A stretch of DNA of 64,000 bases from an uncultured Lachnospiraceae bacterium. GTDB lineage: Bacteria; Bacillota; Clostridia; Lachnospirales; Lachnospiraceae. Numbering within the stretch: position 1 is the stretch's first letter; every line of letters starts with the position of its first letter. The notes beneath the pieces are model-generated. The model worked only from the letters and a program-made list of their open reading frames with translations. It did not search any database and was not told the DNA's origin. A program made the position numbers and the translations under genes. The DNA is taken from the NCBI GenBank assembly GCA_910587895.1, contig CAJUOE010000039.1, positions 3,106-67,105 of the forward strand. Direction: 5' to 3'. Positions 50,145 through 59,388 of this stretch are shown in pieces.

Positions 50145-51176
50145 ATGCGGAATGAAGTGAAAGAAAACGTACAGAAAATAGCAAAGATTTTGGGGATTAC
50201 ACTGGCAGTCTATGTCTGCATCCGCTGGCTGCTGCCGCTTGTAATCCCCTTTTTTATGGCGTTCCTGTTGGCGAAACTTTTAAATCCACTGGTGGGAAAG
50301 CTGGAGGAAAAATTGAGATGGAAGAGAAGCGTCTGGTCGTCCCTGCTGGTGGGACTGTTATTTCTGATGCTGGGATTTTTGGTGGTTGTGTTTGTGAGGA
50401 CTTTGCTCATACAAATCAAGACCGTGGTTGAAAATCTGGACAGTTACAGACGGCAGACGGGAGATTTTTTCTATGAATGCTGCTGCCAGGTGGAGAATTT
50501 TACAGGAATACAGGCGGACATGATTCATGATGGCGTACAAAAGCAAATTCCGGGAATTATGCAGCATATGAAATCAAATGTCGTACCGGCATTGATGAAT
50601 GGGACGATATCGTATGCCAAAAATTTGTTTGTGTGGATCGGCATCTGTTTTGTCGTGATTATCAGCACGATTTTAATTCTGAAAGATTACCAGAAAATAC
50701 GGACAGCGCTCGAACGCCATCCTATCGGGCAGATAGGGCTTAAGGTCTGTAGGCGCACCTACGAGGCGGGGGGCGCGTATATCAAGGCGCAGTTTATCAT
50801 CATGCTCATCATTACGGCTGTCTGCGTGGCTGGGCTGTATTTGTCCGGCAATGAATATGCCCTGCTGGCAGGGTGTGGAATCGGGATTTGCGACGCTATG
50901 CCGTTTCTGGGAACCGGTACGATTTTTGTGCCCTGGGCAATAATTGAGATGATGCAGGGGAAATATATGCTGGCGGCAATTTATACCGTTATCTATACGA
51001 TTTGCAGCCTGCTGCGCGAAATATTAGAGCCAAAACTTCTCGGAAATAAGCTGGGGATGCATCCCCTGTCGGTGATTGCCAGCATCTATGTCGGGCTTGG
51101 GGTTTATGGCTTGTGGGGATTTGCCCTGGGACCTTTGTCTTATATCCTGATTCGGGAAATTTACTTGACAATCTAA
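50145..51176 (+). CDS. AI-2E/YtvI-family membrane protein
   Basis: Polytopic membrane protein of 343 residues of the AI-2E transporter (UPF0118) family. Hydrophobic N-terminus (ILGITLAVYVCIRWLLPLVI then PFFMAFLLAKLLNPLV), a soluble middle domain, and the conserved C-terminal segment (GIGICDAMPFLGTGTIFVPW, EPKLLGNKLGMHPLSVIASI) are all present. Sporulation protein YtvI is one branch. Some members export autoinducer-2 or act as Na+/H+ antiporters; the role is not settled here. The ATG at 50145 has no obvious ribosome site, so the start is uncertain. The proS promoter lies within its 3' end. Confidence 0.85.
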   Translation: MRNEVKENVQKIAKILGITLAVYVCIRWLLPLVIPFFMAFLLAKLLNPLVGKLEEKLRWKRSVWSSLLVGLLFLMLGFLVVVFVRTLLIQIKTVVENLDSYRRQTGDFFYECCCQVENFTGIQADMIHDGVQKQIPGIMQHMKSNVVPALMNGTISYAKNLFVWIGICFVVIISTILILKDYQKIRTALERHPIGQIGLKVCRRTYEAGGAYIKAQFIIMLIITAVCVAGLYLSGNEYALLAGCGIGICDAMPFLGTGTIFVPWAIIEMMQGKYMLAAIYTVIYTICSLLREILEPKLLGNKLGMHPLSVIASIYVGLGVYGLWGFALGPLSYILIREIYLTI

Positions 51177-51193
51177 ACGAATTATCTTAGAAT
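51165..51193 (+). promoter_or_regulatory. Sigma-A promoter of proS
   Basis: TTGACA at 51165-51170, 17-bp spacer, TAGAAT at 51188-51193. The -35 overlaps the last codons of the AI-2E gene. The leader is only about 40 nt, too short for a T-box. Confidence 0.8.
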
Positions 51194-51237
51194 AGCCGTA
51201 GTTGTAAAGAGAGAAAATCGTTAGCAGGAGAGGAATC

Positions 51238-52680
51238 ATGGCGAAAGACAAGAAATTAGTAGAGGCCATCACATCTATGGATGTTGATTTTGCACAGTGG
51301 TATACAGATGTGGTAAAAAAGGCTGAGTTGATTGATTATTCCAGTGTCAAAGGCTGTATGGTAATCAAACCGGCAGGATATGCGATCTGGGAAAATATTC
51401 AGAATGAATTGGATCGAAGGTTTAAAGAGACAGGGGTAGAGAACGTTTATATGCCGATATTTATCCCGGAAAGCCTGCTCCAGAAGGAGAAAGACCACGT
51501 AGAAGGATTTGCACCGGAGGTAGCCTGGGTGACGCATGGCGGTTTGAATCCATTGCAGGAGAGGATGTGTGTGCGTCCGACATCGGAGACACTGTTTTGT
51601 GATTTTTATGCAAACGATATCCAGTCCTACCGCGATTTGCCGAAATGTTATAATCAGTGGTGTTCCGTGGTGCGCTGGGAGAAGGAGACAAGGCCTTTCC
51701 TGCGTTCACGTGAATTCTTGTGGCAGGAGGGACATACTGCGCACGCGACGGCAGAAGATGCTGAAGAGCGTACGATACAGATGTTGAACCTCTATGCTGA
51801 TTTTTGTGAGGAAGTTCTGGCGATGCCGGTAATCCGGGGAAGGAAGACGGAGAAAGAGAAATTTGCAGGTGCGGAATCGACCTATACGATTGAGGCATTG
51901 ATGCATGACGGCAAGGCATTGCAGTCCGGTACCAGCCACAATTTCGGTGATGGTTTTGCGAAAGCATTTGATATTCAATATACAGACCGTGACAACAAAT
52001 TACAATATGTGCATCAGACCTCCTGGGGCGTGAGTACCCGTATGATTGGAGGAATCATCATGGTACATGGGGATGATTCCGGTCTTGTACTGCCGCCAAG
52101 GATTGCACCTGTGCAGGTCATGGTGATACCGATCCAGCAGCATAAGGATGGTGTGCTGGAGAAGGCAGAAGAGTTAAAGTCTGCATTAAAGGCAGCGGGT
52201 ATCCGTGTGAAGTTGGATGACAGTGAGAAAAGCCCCGGCTGGAAATTCTCAGAACAGGAGATGCGCGGCATCCCGATTCGCGTGGAGCTTGGTCCCAAAG
52301 ATATTGAGGCGGGAAAATGTATCCTTGTGCGCCGTGATACGCGTGAAAAGCTGGAATGTGGGTTGGATGAGGTTTCAAAGAAAGCAGCGGAGTTATTGGA
52401 AACAATTCAAAAAGATATGTATGCGCGCGCAAAAGCACATCTGGAGTCCCATATTACAGATGTAAAATCTTATGCAGCGTTCAAAGACGCAGTGGAACAT
52501 AAGCCAGGATTTATCCGCGCTATGTGGTGCGGCAGTGAGGAATGTGAAAACAAGATTAAAGAAGACACTACGGCAACCTCGCGTTGTATGCCAATGAAAG
52601 AGGAGGAGCCAGTTTCAGACGTATGCGTTTGTTGTGGGAAACCGGCGCATAAACTTGTGTACTGGGGAAAAGCTTACTAA
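51238..52680 (+). CDS. proS: Prolyl-tRNA synthetase (type 3, archaeal/eukaryotic type)
   Basis: Class II aminoacyl-tRNA synthetase of 480 residues charging tRNA-Pro. Seen: [20 protein letters not shown], motif 1 region [25 protein letters not shown] and [13 protein letters not shown] [10 protein letters not shown], motif 2 [33 protein letters not shown], motif 3 region [21 protein letters not shown], the anticodon-binding domain with the KxxGW segment [20 protein letters not shown], and the C-terminal zinc domain ([11 protein letters not shown]... [17 protein letters not shown]). Length and the absence of an editing insertion fit type 3. AGCAGGAGAGGAATC precedes the ATG. Confidence 0.97.
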   Translation: MAKDKKLVEAITSMDVDFAQWYTDVVKKAELIDYSSVKGCMVIKPAGYAIWENIQNELDRRFKETGVENVYMPIFIPESLLQKEKDHVEGFAPEVAWVTHGGLNPLQERMCVRPTSETLFCDFYANDIQSYRDLPKCYNQWCSVVRWEKETRPFLRSREFLWQEGHTAHATAEDAEERTIQMLNLYADFCEEVLAMPVIRGRKTEKEKFAGAESTYTIEALMHDGKALQSGTSHNFGDGFAKAFDIQYTDRDNKLQYVHQTSWGVSTRMIGGIIMVHGDDSGLVLPPRIAPVQVMVIPIQQHKDGVLEKAEELKSALKAAGIRVKLDDSEKSPGWKFSEQEMRGIPIRVELGPKDIEAGKCILVRRDTREKLECGLDEVSKKAAELLETIQKDMYARAKAHLESHITDVKSYAAFKDAVEHKPGFIRAMWCGSEECENKIKEDTTATSRCMPMKEEEPVSDVCVCCGKPAHKLVYWGKAY

Positions 52681-52746
52681 AATAAGCGGGTAATGTATGT
52701 TGGAATTTTACAGATGAAAATCTAACAGAGTAAGGCTGCATCGATA

Positions 52747-53297
52747 TCAATCTATCTGATGCAGCCTTTTAAGATATACTGTCCATGGGACTTTCCTCAT
52801 TCTTTCTGAAATCTCAAATTCTCTATCCGAAATTTTTTCGCCACTGAATCTTTTGTATGTATCCATATCTGAACGTTTCCGGCTGGAAGTGCATACCATT
52901 TTTTCATTCTCTTTCAGGGATTCGTTATGAAAATTCTTGATTTCTATTTTAATCATCAAATCTTTTTTAATTATTACTTCTGCAAATTCCAGCTCTTTCT
53001 TTCAATTTGAATCGTTGCTGCCTGTGAATCGTTCCGCCGATTTCTCCATTCCGAAAATACAAGGTCGGATGCTTTCGCGTTGGTAATATTTCACTATATA
53101 TTTTCCTGGGATGTGGCAGTTATCGTTGTGGATGAACCGCTCCTCTTCCTTTTAGAAAACTTCCAGTTTCATGTTGCCGTTCGGGAGAAGAACCTTATTG
53201 TAATTTCCCATTCCAGAAATCCGGGTTCCTATCAATGACAATCGACTGATTCATCTCAAAAGTGTAAGTTCCTTCGTCTGCTTTGGTAAAATTTGTT
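52747..53297 (-). pseudogene. Decayed gene with several frameshifts, family unknown
   Basis: Reading the minus strand from 53297 gives FTKADEGTYTFEMNQSIVID then RNPDFWNGKLQ*, then in other frames NYNKVLLPNGNMKLEVF*, KEEERFIHNDNCHIPGKYIV then KYYQRESIRPCIF, and finally KELEFAEVIIKKDLMIK through to a stop at 52747. At least three frame changes link these pieces. The last 70 codons remain open but begin without a ribosome site. No domain is recognised. It occupies most of the 1.1-kb gap between proS and secA. Confidence 0.5.
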
Positions 53298-53369
53298 TAA
53301 AGATTTAATGGTAATTCCTGTATCTCTCTGTGTTCATTATCCGGAGAGAATATCAATTGATCTGTTCGG

Positions 53370-53433
53370 TGGACTGTACCTCTCTTTCTTAAATTATGGG
53401 GTAGTTCGTTATGTTTTGATTGGACTGTACCTC
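53370..53433. repeat. 13-bp direct repeat pair
   Basis: TGGACTGTACCTC occurs at 53370-53382 and again at 53421-53433, 51 bp apart. It lies upstream of the decayed minus-strand gene, where it could be operator or insertion debris. Further on (53434-53690) the sequence is AT-rich with nothing recognised apart from the secA promoter. Confidence 0.6.
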
Positions 53434-53696
53434 CTGTTCTTGTTTGTTTCTTGTTGTTTGTTTTGATGTGTTTATTATATCTAACAAAAAAGAAAAAGTC
53501 AACAACTTTTTTAAAAATTACATATTAAACATACTTATAATAAAAAACAGATAAATAAGTATGTGAATATTCTGAAAATTTAAATGCAGGAGACGGAAAA
53601 ACCATGGTATTTTACTTGTACGGGAAATCCTGTCTGCCTCGCAGGCAATCCCCCTGATTTCATAGAAAATTCATAATTAGTTCACGGGTTTAAGTA

Positions 53697-53725
53697 TTGT
53701 TTAACGGCAGTGAAAGTGTTACAAT
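53697..53725 (+). promoter_or_regulatory. Sigma-A promoter of secA
   Basis: TTGTTT at 53697-53702, 17-bp spacer, TACAAT at 53720-53725. The leader of about 68 nt contains a short GGCAGG-TT-CCTGCC hairpin. Confidence 0.6.
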
Positions 53726-53799
53726 GTAAGAAGTTGTCCGTGTAGACGGAAGTAAGATATGGCAGGTTCCTGCCGGAATAAATATAGGAGCATTGTAAG

Positions 53800-56364
53800 A
53801 TGAATATTGTAAGCAAAGTATTTGGCACACATAGCCAGCGGGAATTGAAAAGGGTCTATCCGATTGTAGATAAGATCGAGTCGTACCGCACGGCTATGAT
53901 GGAGTTGACAGATGACCAGTTAAAGGATAAGACGAAGGAATTTAAGAAACGTCTGGAAGATGGACAGACACTGGATCAGATTCTTCCGGAGGCCTATGCG
54001 GCAGTCCGGGAGGCAGCCAGAAGGTCTATCGGTATGGAGCATTACCGGGTACAGCTGATTGGCGGCGTGATTTTGCATCAGGGACGTATCGCGGAGATGA
54101 AGACCGGTGAAGGTAAGACGCTGGTGTCCACGCTTCCGGCATATTTAAATGCCCTGGAAGGCAACGGCGTCCACATTGTCACGGTCAATGATTATCTGGC
54201 AAAGCGTGATGCGGAGTGGATGGGAAAAGTACATGAGTTTCTGGGTCTTAATGTCGGCGTTGTTCTGAACTCCATGGATAATGACGAGAGAAGAGAGGCG
54301 TATAACTGCGATATTACCTATGTTACGAATAATGAGCTGGGCTTTGATTACCTGCGTGACAATATGGTAATTTATAAGGAACAGCTTGTACAGCGTGATT
54401 TGTGCTATGCGATTATTGACGAGGTCGATTCCGTGTTGATTGACGAGGCGCGGACGCCGCTTATTATTTCCGGCCAGAGCGGGAAATCCACCAGCCTGTA
54501 CGAGGCCTGTGATATTTTGGCAAGGCAGATGGTACGTGGCGAGGATATGCCGGAATTCAGCAAGATGGACGCCATTATGGGTGTGGAACATGAGGAAACC
54601 GGAGATTTCATTGTCAATGAAAAAGACAAAGTGGTAAACCTGACGGAACAGGGTGTCAAGAAAACGGAGAAGTTCTTCCGCATTGAGAACCTTGCAGATG
54701 CGGATAACCTGGAGATCCAGCATAATATTATCCTGGCTTTGCGCGCCCACAATCTGATGTTCCGCGACCAGGATTATGTGGTACAGGACGAGAAGGTTGT
54801 AATTGTAGATGAATTCACCGGACGAATTATGCCGGGACGTCGTTATTCGGACGGCCTGCATCAGGCAATAGAAGCGAAAGAGCATGTTAAGGTGAAACGT
54901 GAGAGCAAGACGCTGGCAACGATAACCTTCCAGAATTTCTTTAATAAATATAAGAAGAAGTCCGGCATGACAGGTACGGCATTGACGGAGGAAAAGGAGT
55001 TCCGTGATATTTATGGCATGGACGTTATTGAGATTCCGACCAACAAGCCGGTGCAGAGGAAAGATTTGCAGGATGCCGTATATAAGACGAAGAAAGAGAA
55101 ATTCCGCGCCGTTGTGGAGGAAATCAAAAAGGCTCACGAAAAGGGACAGCCTGTATTGGTTGGAACGATTACGATTGAGACTTCAGAATTACTCAGCGGC
55201 ATGTTGAAACGAGAAGGAATTCAGCATAAGGTATTGAATGCAAAATTCCATGAGATTGAGGCTGAGATCGTGGCAGAGGCAGGACAGCATGGAGCGGTTA
55301 CGATTGCAACGAACATGGCAGGCCGTGGAACGGATATTAAGCTGGATGATGACGCGAAGGCAGCGGGGGGATTGAAGATCATCGGTACCGAGCGCCATGA
55401 ATCGAGACGTATTGACAATCAGCTGCGCGGTCGTTCCGGTCGTCAGGGAGACCCGGGAGAATCCAAGTTCTTCATTTGTCTGGAAGATGATCTGATGCGC
55501 CTGTTTGGCTCTGAAAAGCTGATGAACATGTTTAATACGCTGGGTGTGCCGGAGAATGAAGAGATTCAGCATAAGATGCTTACGAGTGCGATTGAGAAAG
55601 CGCAGATGAAGATAGAGAGCAACAACTTTGGAATCCGTAAGAACCTGCTGGAGTATGATCAGGTCATGAACGAGCAGAGGGAGATTATCTATGCAGAACG
55701 CCGCCGCGTGCTGGATGGAGAGAGTATGCGCGATGTAATTTATAAAATGATTACAGACCGCGTGGAAAATACGGTAGATACCTGTATTTCGTCCGAACAG
55801 GAGAGTGAAGAGTGGGATTTGAATGAGCTGAACCAGCTTCTGATTCCGATTATCCCTCTGAAGGAGGTAACGCCTGAGGATGTTAAGGGAATTCGTTCCA
55901 ATGAATTGAAACATATGCTGAAGGAGCAGGCTGTCAAAGCGTATGAGATGAAAGAAGCAGAATTTCCGGAACCTGAGGCAGTTCGCGAGTTAGAGCGTGT
56001 GATTCTGCTTAAGGTGATTGACCGCAAATGGATGGATCATATTGACGACATGGATCAGCTGCGTCAGGGAATTGGCTTGCAGGCGTATGGACAGCGGGAT
56101 CCGCTGGTTGAGTATAAGATGAGCGGTTACGATATGTTTGACGGTATGATTGCCAATATTCAGGAAGATACCGTGCGTCTGCTGTTCCATGTACGGATTG
56201 AGCAGAAAGTGGAACGTGAGCAGGTGGCAAAGGTTACCGGGACGAACCGGGATGAATCAGCGCCGAGGGGACCGAAGAGAAGAGAGAATGCCAAGGTATA
56301 TCCGAATGATCCCTGTCCTTGCGGCAGTGGCAAGAAGTACAAGCAGTGCTGCGGCAGGAAGTAG
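53800..56364 (+). CDS. secA: Preprotein translocase ATPase SecA
   Basis: Motor ATPase of 854 residues that drives unfolded preproteins through SecYEG. Seen: Walker [11 protein letters not shown] (about 102), [20 protein letters not shown]-like [18 protein letters not shown] (about 207), [46 protein letters not shown], and the C-terminal SEC-C zinc motif [14 protein letters not shown] (839-852). Slightly longer than Bacillus SecA (841), as usual in clostridia. An in-frame acidic linker ([18 protein letters not shown]) precedes the zinc motif. No prfB follows. ATAGGAGCATTGTAAG precedes the ATG. Confidence 0.98.
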   Translation: MNIVSKVFGTHSQRELKRVYPIVDKIESYRTAMMELTDDQLKDKTKEFKKRLEDGQTLDQILPEAYAAVREAARRSIGMEHYRVQLIGGVILHQGRIAEMKTGEGKTLVSTLPAYLNALEGNGVHIVTVNDYLAKRDAEWMGKVHEFLGLNVGVVLNSMDNDERREAYNCDITYVTNNELGFDYLRDNMVIYKEQLVQRDLCYAIIDEVDSVLIDEARTPLIISGQSGKSTSLYEACDILARQMVRGEDMPEFSKMDAIMGVEHEETGDFIVNEKDKVVNLTEQGVKKTEKFFRIENLADADNLEIQHNIILALRAHNLMFRDQDYVVQDEKVVIVDEFTGRIMPGRRYSDGLHQAIEAKEHVKVKRESKTLATITFQNFFNKYKKKSGMTGTALTEEKEFRDIYGMDVIEIPTNKPVQRKDLQDAVYKTKKEKFRAVVEEIKKAHEKGQPVLVGTITIETSELLSGMLKREGIQHKVLNAKFHEIEAEIVAEAGQHGAVTIATNMAGRGTDIKLDDDAKAAGGLKIIGTERHESRRIDNQLRGRSGRQGDPGESKFFICLEDDLMRLFGSEKLMNMFNTLGVPENEEIQHKMLTSAIEKAQMKIESNNFGIRKNLLEYDQVMNEQREIIYAERRRVLDGESMRDVIYKMITDRVENTVDTCISSEQESEEWDLNELNQLLIPIIPLKEVTPEDVKGIRSNELKHMLKEQAVKAYEMKEAEFPEPEAVRELERVILLKVIDRKWMDHIDDMDQLRQGIGLQAYGQRDPLVEYKMSGYDMFDGMIANIQEDTVRLLFHVRIEQKVEREQVAKVTGTNRDESAPRGPKRRENAKVYPNDPCPCGSGKKYKQCCGRK

Positions 56365-56392
56365 TAATATAGTATAGATTAAGGCAAGAAGT

Positions 56393-56437
56393 AAAAAGAA
56401 CCGAATCGTCTGTAATAGATGATTCGGTTCTTTTTGT
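56393..56437. terminator. Bidirectional terminator between secA and the chemoreceptor
   Basis: Perfect 15-bp stem AAAAAGAACCGAATC / GATTCGGTTCTTTTT with a 13-nt loop. The A-run on one side and T-run on the other let it act on both converging genes. Confidence 0.92.
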
Positions 56438-56475
56438 ATGATGAGATTTCAAACGGTTTTTGGTGAAAATGTAAG

Positions 56476-58239
56476 TTAGTCTTCTGCTGCGATTTCTTCC
56501 TGTACTTCTTCGTCCGTCTCCTCCACGTTGTTGTACTCGCTTTTATCCGGTAATACGAAATGTCCGATAAGCTCGTCGAGGACAGATGCCTGCGCGGATA
56601 ATTCTTCGCTGGTTGCTGCAGATTCTTCGGCTGTAGCGGCATTGCTCTGAATGACTTCTGAAATGACATTGATGCCGGATTCTACACGGCGCATTGCCTC
56701 TGTCTGGCTTTCCATCATGACTTTCAGATTTCTGGAGAAATCTGCAGTTTCTTTGATGCCTTCTATTACGGACTGGATGGCATCGGCTGCATGTTCTGCC
56801 GCACGGTTGCCTTCATTTACTTCGTTGATTGATTTTTCGATCAGTTCTCTGGTATCAATGGCAGCCTGTGCGCTCTGGTTTGCCAGTTCACGGATTTCGT
56901 CAGCAACAACTGCAAATCCCCGTCCGGATTCTCCGGCTCTTGCAGCCTCTATGGAGGCGTTCAGGGACAGGAGGTTGGTCTGTGAGGCAATGGACTCAAT
57001 CTCGGAAATGATATTTCCAATTCCGGTTGTGGCAGCGTTGATGCGCTCCATGGCAGTCATCATGCTGTTCATTTCCTGGCGTGTATTATCTGCTTCGCTT
57101 GCATATAACTGTGCTTTTTCGTAAGATTCGTCTGCGCTGTTGGCGCCGCTTTCCATATTGGAAGTGACATCGGAAATTGTCTCATGCAGTTCCTGTACGG
57201 AGATGCTCTGGTCGGTTGCTCCTTCCGCAAGCGCCTGAGATGCCTGTGCCAAGGAGTCCGAGCCGGCAGATACCTGCGTGGATACTTCTCCGATGGCTAA
57301 TAAGGTCTCTGACATCTGTCCCTTCAGGGAGCGCATTGACTGGTATAATTTCCGGAAGTCGCCGGTGTAGCGGTTTTCCGCGCCAGACTTGACGGCATAG
57401 TTGCCATTTGACATTTCACGTAATACCTCTTCGATGTCGAAAATAATTTCATCTAACTTCTCAGCCATTTCCCGGGCGTCATTCTCAATGGCTTCTATTT
57501 CGTCGCCTGTTTTGATCATGGGGAAGGGAGCCGTCAGCTCGCCGTTGGCAAAAGTCTTAAAGCGTTCACCCAGACTTCCAAGAGGATCTGCTATCCGCTT
57601 GGAGAATTTTTTGCCAAGCTTGGTTGACAGTACCATCGTTGCGCTTATAACAAGGAGAATTACGACAATCAGAATCCATAAGGAAATCGTCAGCATAGAT
57701 GAAAGGCTGTTTCCTTCTTTTACTTTTACATCCAATAGTTCCGCCATCTGGTCGTATATGCTTTGGTAGATAGGAGCCAGTTCTGTCAATGCCATGTCCT
57801 GGGCCTGCTTGCAGAGTTCCCGGTCTGTGGTCGCCCCAAGTTCCATTATTTTATTATCCAGTTCCCAGTATGTATCCAGTTCAGCCTGTATTTCATCATA
57901 AGTGGCTCTGCCGCTTTTGGAAACGATCGTGTTCTCAATTTTGGCAAAAGATTCTTCGAAACTGGCTTTTAATTCACTGTGCTGCGCCACGACGGTTTCG
58001 ATGGTATCTTCGTCATCATAACCAATGGCTGCGCGCAGCGAAGAACGGATATCGGCAAACTCGAACATGGCAGTTCCAATGTCTCCTTGTGCAAATCCAA
58101 AGTTCTTCAACGCATAGGAATATCTGGTTGATATAACGACTAAAGAAATTAGGGTAAAAACCACTACCGCCGCCATAATGGATGCTATCTGGAAAAAAGA
58201 CTTTGTCAGCCGTTTTTCTATGTTCTCTTCGTAATTCAT
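56476..58239 (-). CDS. Methyl-accepting chemotaxis protein
   Basis: Chemoreceptor of 587 residues. Membrane segments at about 14-38 and 188-210 bound a four-helix-bundle-like sensor (4HB_MCP type). A HAMP domain follows ([20 protein letters not shown]), then a long coiled coil with the signalling hairpin [20 protein letters not shown] plus [20 protein letters not shown]. No C-terminal CheR pentapeptide is visible; the tail is acidic ([14 protein letters not shown]). It signals through CheA/CheW, which are not in the window. Promoter elements were not convincing. Its presence, with the YjfB-like gene, hints at motility or taxis-like signalling. Confidence 0.95.
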   Translation of the reverse strand: MNYEENIEKRLTKSFFQIASIMAAVVVFTLISLVVISTRYSYALKNFGFAQGDIGTAMFEFADIRSSLRAAIGYDDEDTIETVVAQHSELKASFEESFAKIENTIVSKSGRATYDEIQAELDTYWELDNKIMELGATTDRELCKQAQDMALTELAPIYQSIYDQMAELLDVKVKEGNSLSSMLTISLWILIVVILLVISATMVLSTKLGKKFSKRIADPLGSLGERFKTFANGELTAPFPMIKTGDEIEAIENDAREMAEKLDEIIFDIEEVLREMSNGNYAVKSGAENRYTGDFRKLYQSMRSLKGQMSETLLAIGEVSTQVSAGSDSLAQASQALAEGATDQSISVQELHETISDVTSNMESGANSADESYEKAQLYASEADNTRQEMNSMMTAMERINAATTGIGNIISEIESIASQTNLLSLNASIEAARAGESGRGFAVVADEIRELANQSAQAAIDTRELIEKSINEVNEGNRAAEHAADAIQSVIEGIKETADFSRNLKVMMESQTEAMRRVESGINVISEVIQSNAATAEESAATSEELSAQASVLDELIGHFVLPDKSEYNNVEETDEEVQEEIAAED

Positions 58240-58439
58240 TTGTAATGTCCCCCTTTTGGAATATTGCGTGATTTATTTCTTGAATGTGAGAAAATAAATC
58301 AGATTTGTAATTATTATCTGAAACTTCAGATAATAAATTAATTACCATATATCCATTATAGACCTTTTAAGGAAAAAAACAATACGTAAAATGACTTTTA
58401 TGTAGAAATATGAAAATTGCATACAGAGTGGCTGGAGCC

Positions 58440-58502
58440 AAAATTGACATGTTTGCAGCCAAAATTGACATGTTTGCAGTCAGAATTGACACGTTTGGAG
58501 AC
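58440..58502 (+). repeat. Three tandem 21-bp repeats upstream of spoIIID
   Basis: Units at 58440-58460, 58461-58481 and 58482-58502, core AAAATTGACATGTTTGCAG(C/T)C with two to five changes in the last unit. Each contains TTGACA. The plus strand can be read as heptads AKIDMFA, AKIDMFA, VRIDTFG, comparable with the KxDI heptads in the Fic remnant at 44304-44732. Confidence 0.85.
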
Positions 58503-58530
58503 AGAAGTCTGTCCAAAATAAACACCGGTG

Positions 58531-58559
58531 TCATAACTGCCGTAAGTCTTTCATACATT
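58531..58559 (+). promoter_or_regulatory. Candidate sigma-E promoter of spoIIID
   Basis: -35 TCATAAC at 58531-58537 (consensus KMATAWW), 14-bp spacer, -10 CATACATT at 58552-58559 (consensus CATACAMT-like). Spacing is ideal for sigma-E. In Bacillus spoIIID is sigma-E dependent, and the leader here would be about 24 nt including the GAGGG ribosome site. Confidence 0.65.
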
Positions 58560-58589
58560 ATAAAAAAAGTAGTGTATGAGGGTATTTCG

Positions 58590-58850
58590 TTGAAAGGATA
58601 CATAGAGGAACGGGCAGTGAATATTGCTAACTATATAATCGAGGAGAATGCAACCGTGCGGCAGACTGCAAAAAAATTCGGCATCAGCAAGAGCACGGTA
58701 CATAAGGATGTCACAGAACGACTAACCCAGATTAATCCGACACTTGCCGCTGAAGCGCGCAAGGTTCTGGATGTCAATAAGTCAGAACGCCATATTCGGG
58801 GCGGTCTGGCAACCAGGGAAAAATACCTGCACCAAAAAGGGGCTGTCTGA
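58590..58850 (+). CDS. spoIIID: Sporulation transcriptional regulator SpoIIID
   Basis: DNA-binding regulator of 86 residues acting in the mother cell after sigma-E. The sequence KGYIEERAVNIANYIIEENA, TVRQTAKKFGISKSTVHKDV (helix-turn-helix) and HIRGGLATREKYLHQK matches SpoIIID throughout, and the basic C-terminal helix that adds DNA contacts is present. I start at TTG 58590, with GAGGG about 7 nt upstream, because SpoIIID proteins begin at this point; upstream codons encode the 21-bp repeats and cross the promoter. It is a strong marker of a complete sporulation cascade. Confidence 0.95.
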   Translation: MKGYIEERAVNIANYIIEENATVRQTAKKFGISKSTVHKDVTERLTQINPTLAAEARKVLDVNKSERHIRGGLATREKYLHQKGAV

Positions 58851-58866
58851 TACAGCCCCTATTTGT
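58839..58866 (+). terminator. Possible terminator overlapping the spoIIID stop
   Basis: GGGGCTGT / ACAGCCCC hairpin with loop CTGAT spanning the spoIIID stop codon, followed by TATTTGT. The T-tract is short. Confidence 0.55.
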
Positions 58867-58937
58867 ATGACAAAATAAATCAATAAAAATGATTAAATTT
58901 ATCACTATACAAGATGTTCTTTGTGTGTTAAGATAAG

Positions 58938-59241
58938 AAACATGAAAAACGAGGAAGAGGAAGAGTAGCTGTGGCGGAACTTACAGAGAGCCATCGGTGG
59001 TGGAAGATGGCAGTGACAAGACAGTGAACTGGCCTTGGAGTTTCCGGCTGAAAAGATGGTACCAGGAGAGGCAGATTGAACTGTTTGCCGGGTGGGAAAG
59101 TAAGCCAGGACGGGTTCTCCCGTTACAGGGATATGCATGGAAGTGTGCGGCAGATTTTGAATGGAGAAATGCCGGGACAGGCACGGAGTGCAGATGAGGG
59201 CATGGAAACATGAAGTAGAGTGGTACCGCGCAGGATTGCAT
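58938..59241 (+). promoter_or_regulatory. T-box leader, leucine-specific (CTG specifier)
   Basis: Stem I features: AGTA loop-E motif near 58965, AGAGAG at about 58985, GGTGGTGGAAG, and GAA followed by the specifier CTG (Leu) at 59029-59031. The T-box itself, AGAGTGGTACCGCG, is at 59217-59230. Uncharged tRNA-Leu should pair with the specifier and T-box and favour antitermination into leuA. The spacing and sequence elements are all in the expected order. Confidence 0.88.
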
Positions 59242-59290
59242 AATCTTTCGTCTCTATTATCGTCAGGATAGTGGATGCGGAGGATTTTTT
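59242..59290 (+). terminator. T-box-controlled terminator
   Basis: 20-bp stem (59242-59261 with 59267-59286) with one C-T mismatch, several G-U pairs and loop GTCAG, then TTTT. Its 5' arm contains CGTCTCT, which would otherwise pair with the T-box in the antiterminator. This explains the switch. Confidence 0.85.
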
Positions 59291-59388
59291 CGTGTCTTCT
59301 GATTATGACGATACGAAGAATTTTAAGATAATATAAAGTGAGCGGAAGCGGGGATGCCTGCTTTGTCATAAAAAGAATGGAGGACATG

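Noticed and set aside
51194..51237. T-box upstream of proS
   Set aside because: The leader is only about 40 nt and has no T-box sequence.
58440..58502. CRISPR array
   Set aside because: Units are contiguous with no unique spacers; this is a simple tandem repeat.
58410..58589. SpoIIID with a 60-residue N-terminal extension
   Set aside because: The extension consists of the 21-bp repeats and crosses a sigma-E-like promoter; SpoIIID proteins start at the TTG at 58590.
58905..59387. Minus-strand open frame of 160 codons
   Set aside because: It covers the T-box leader and has no recognisable protein features.
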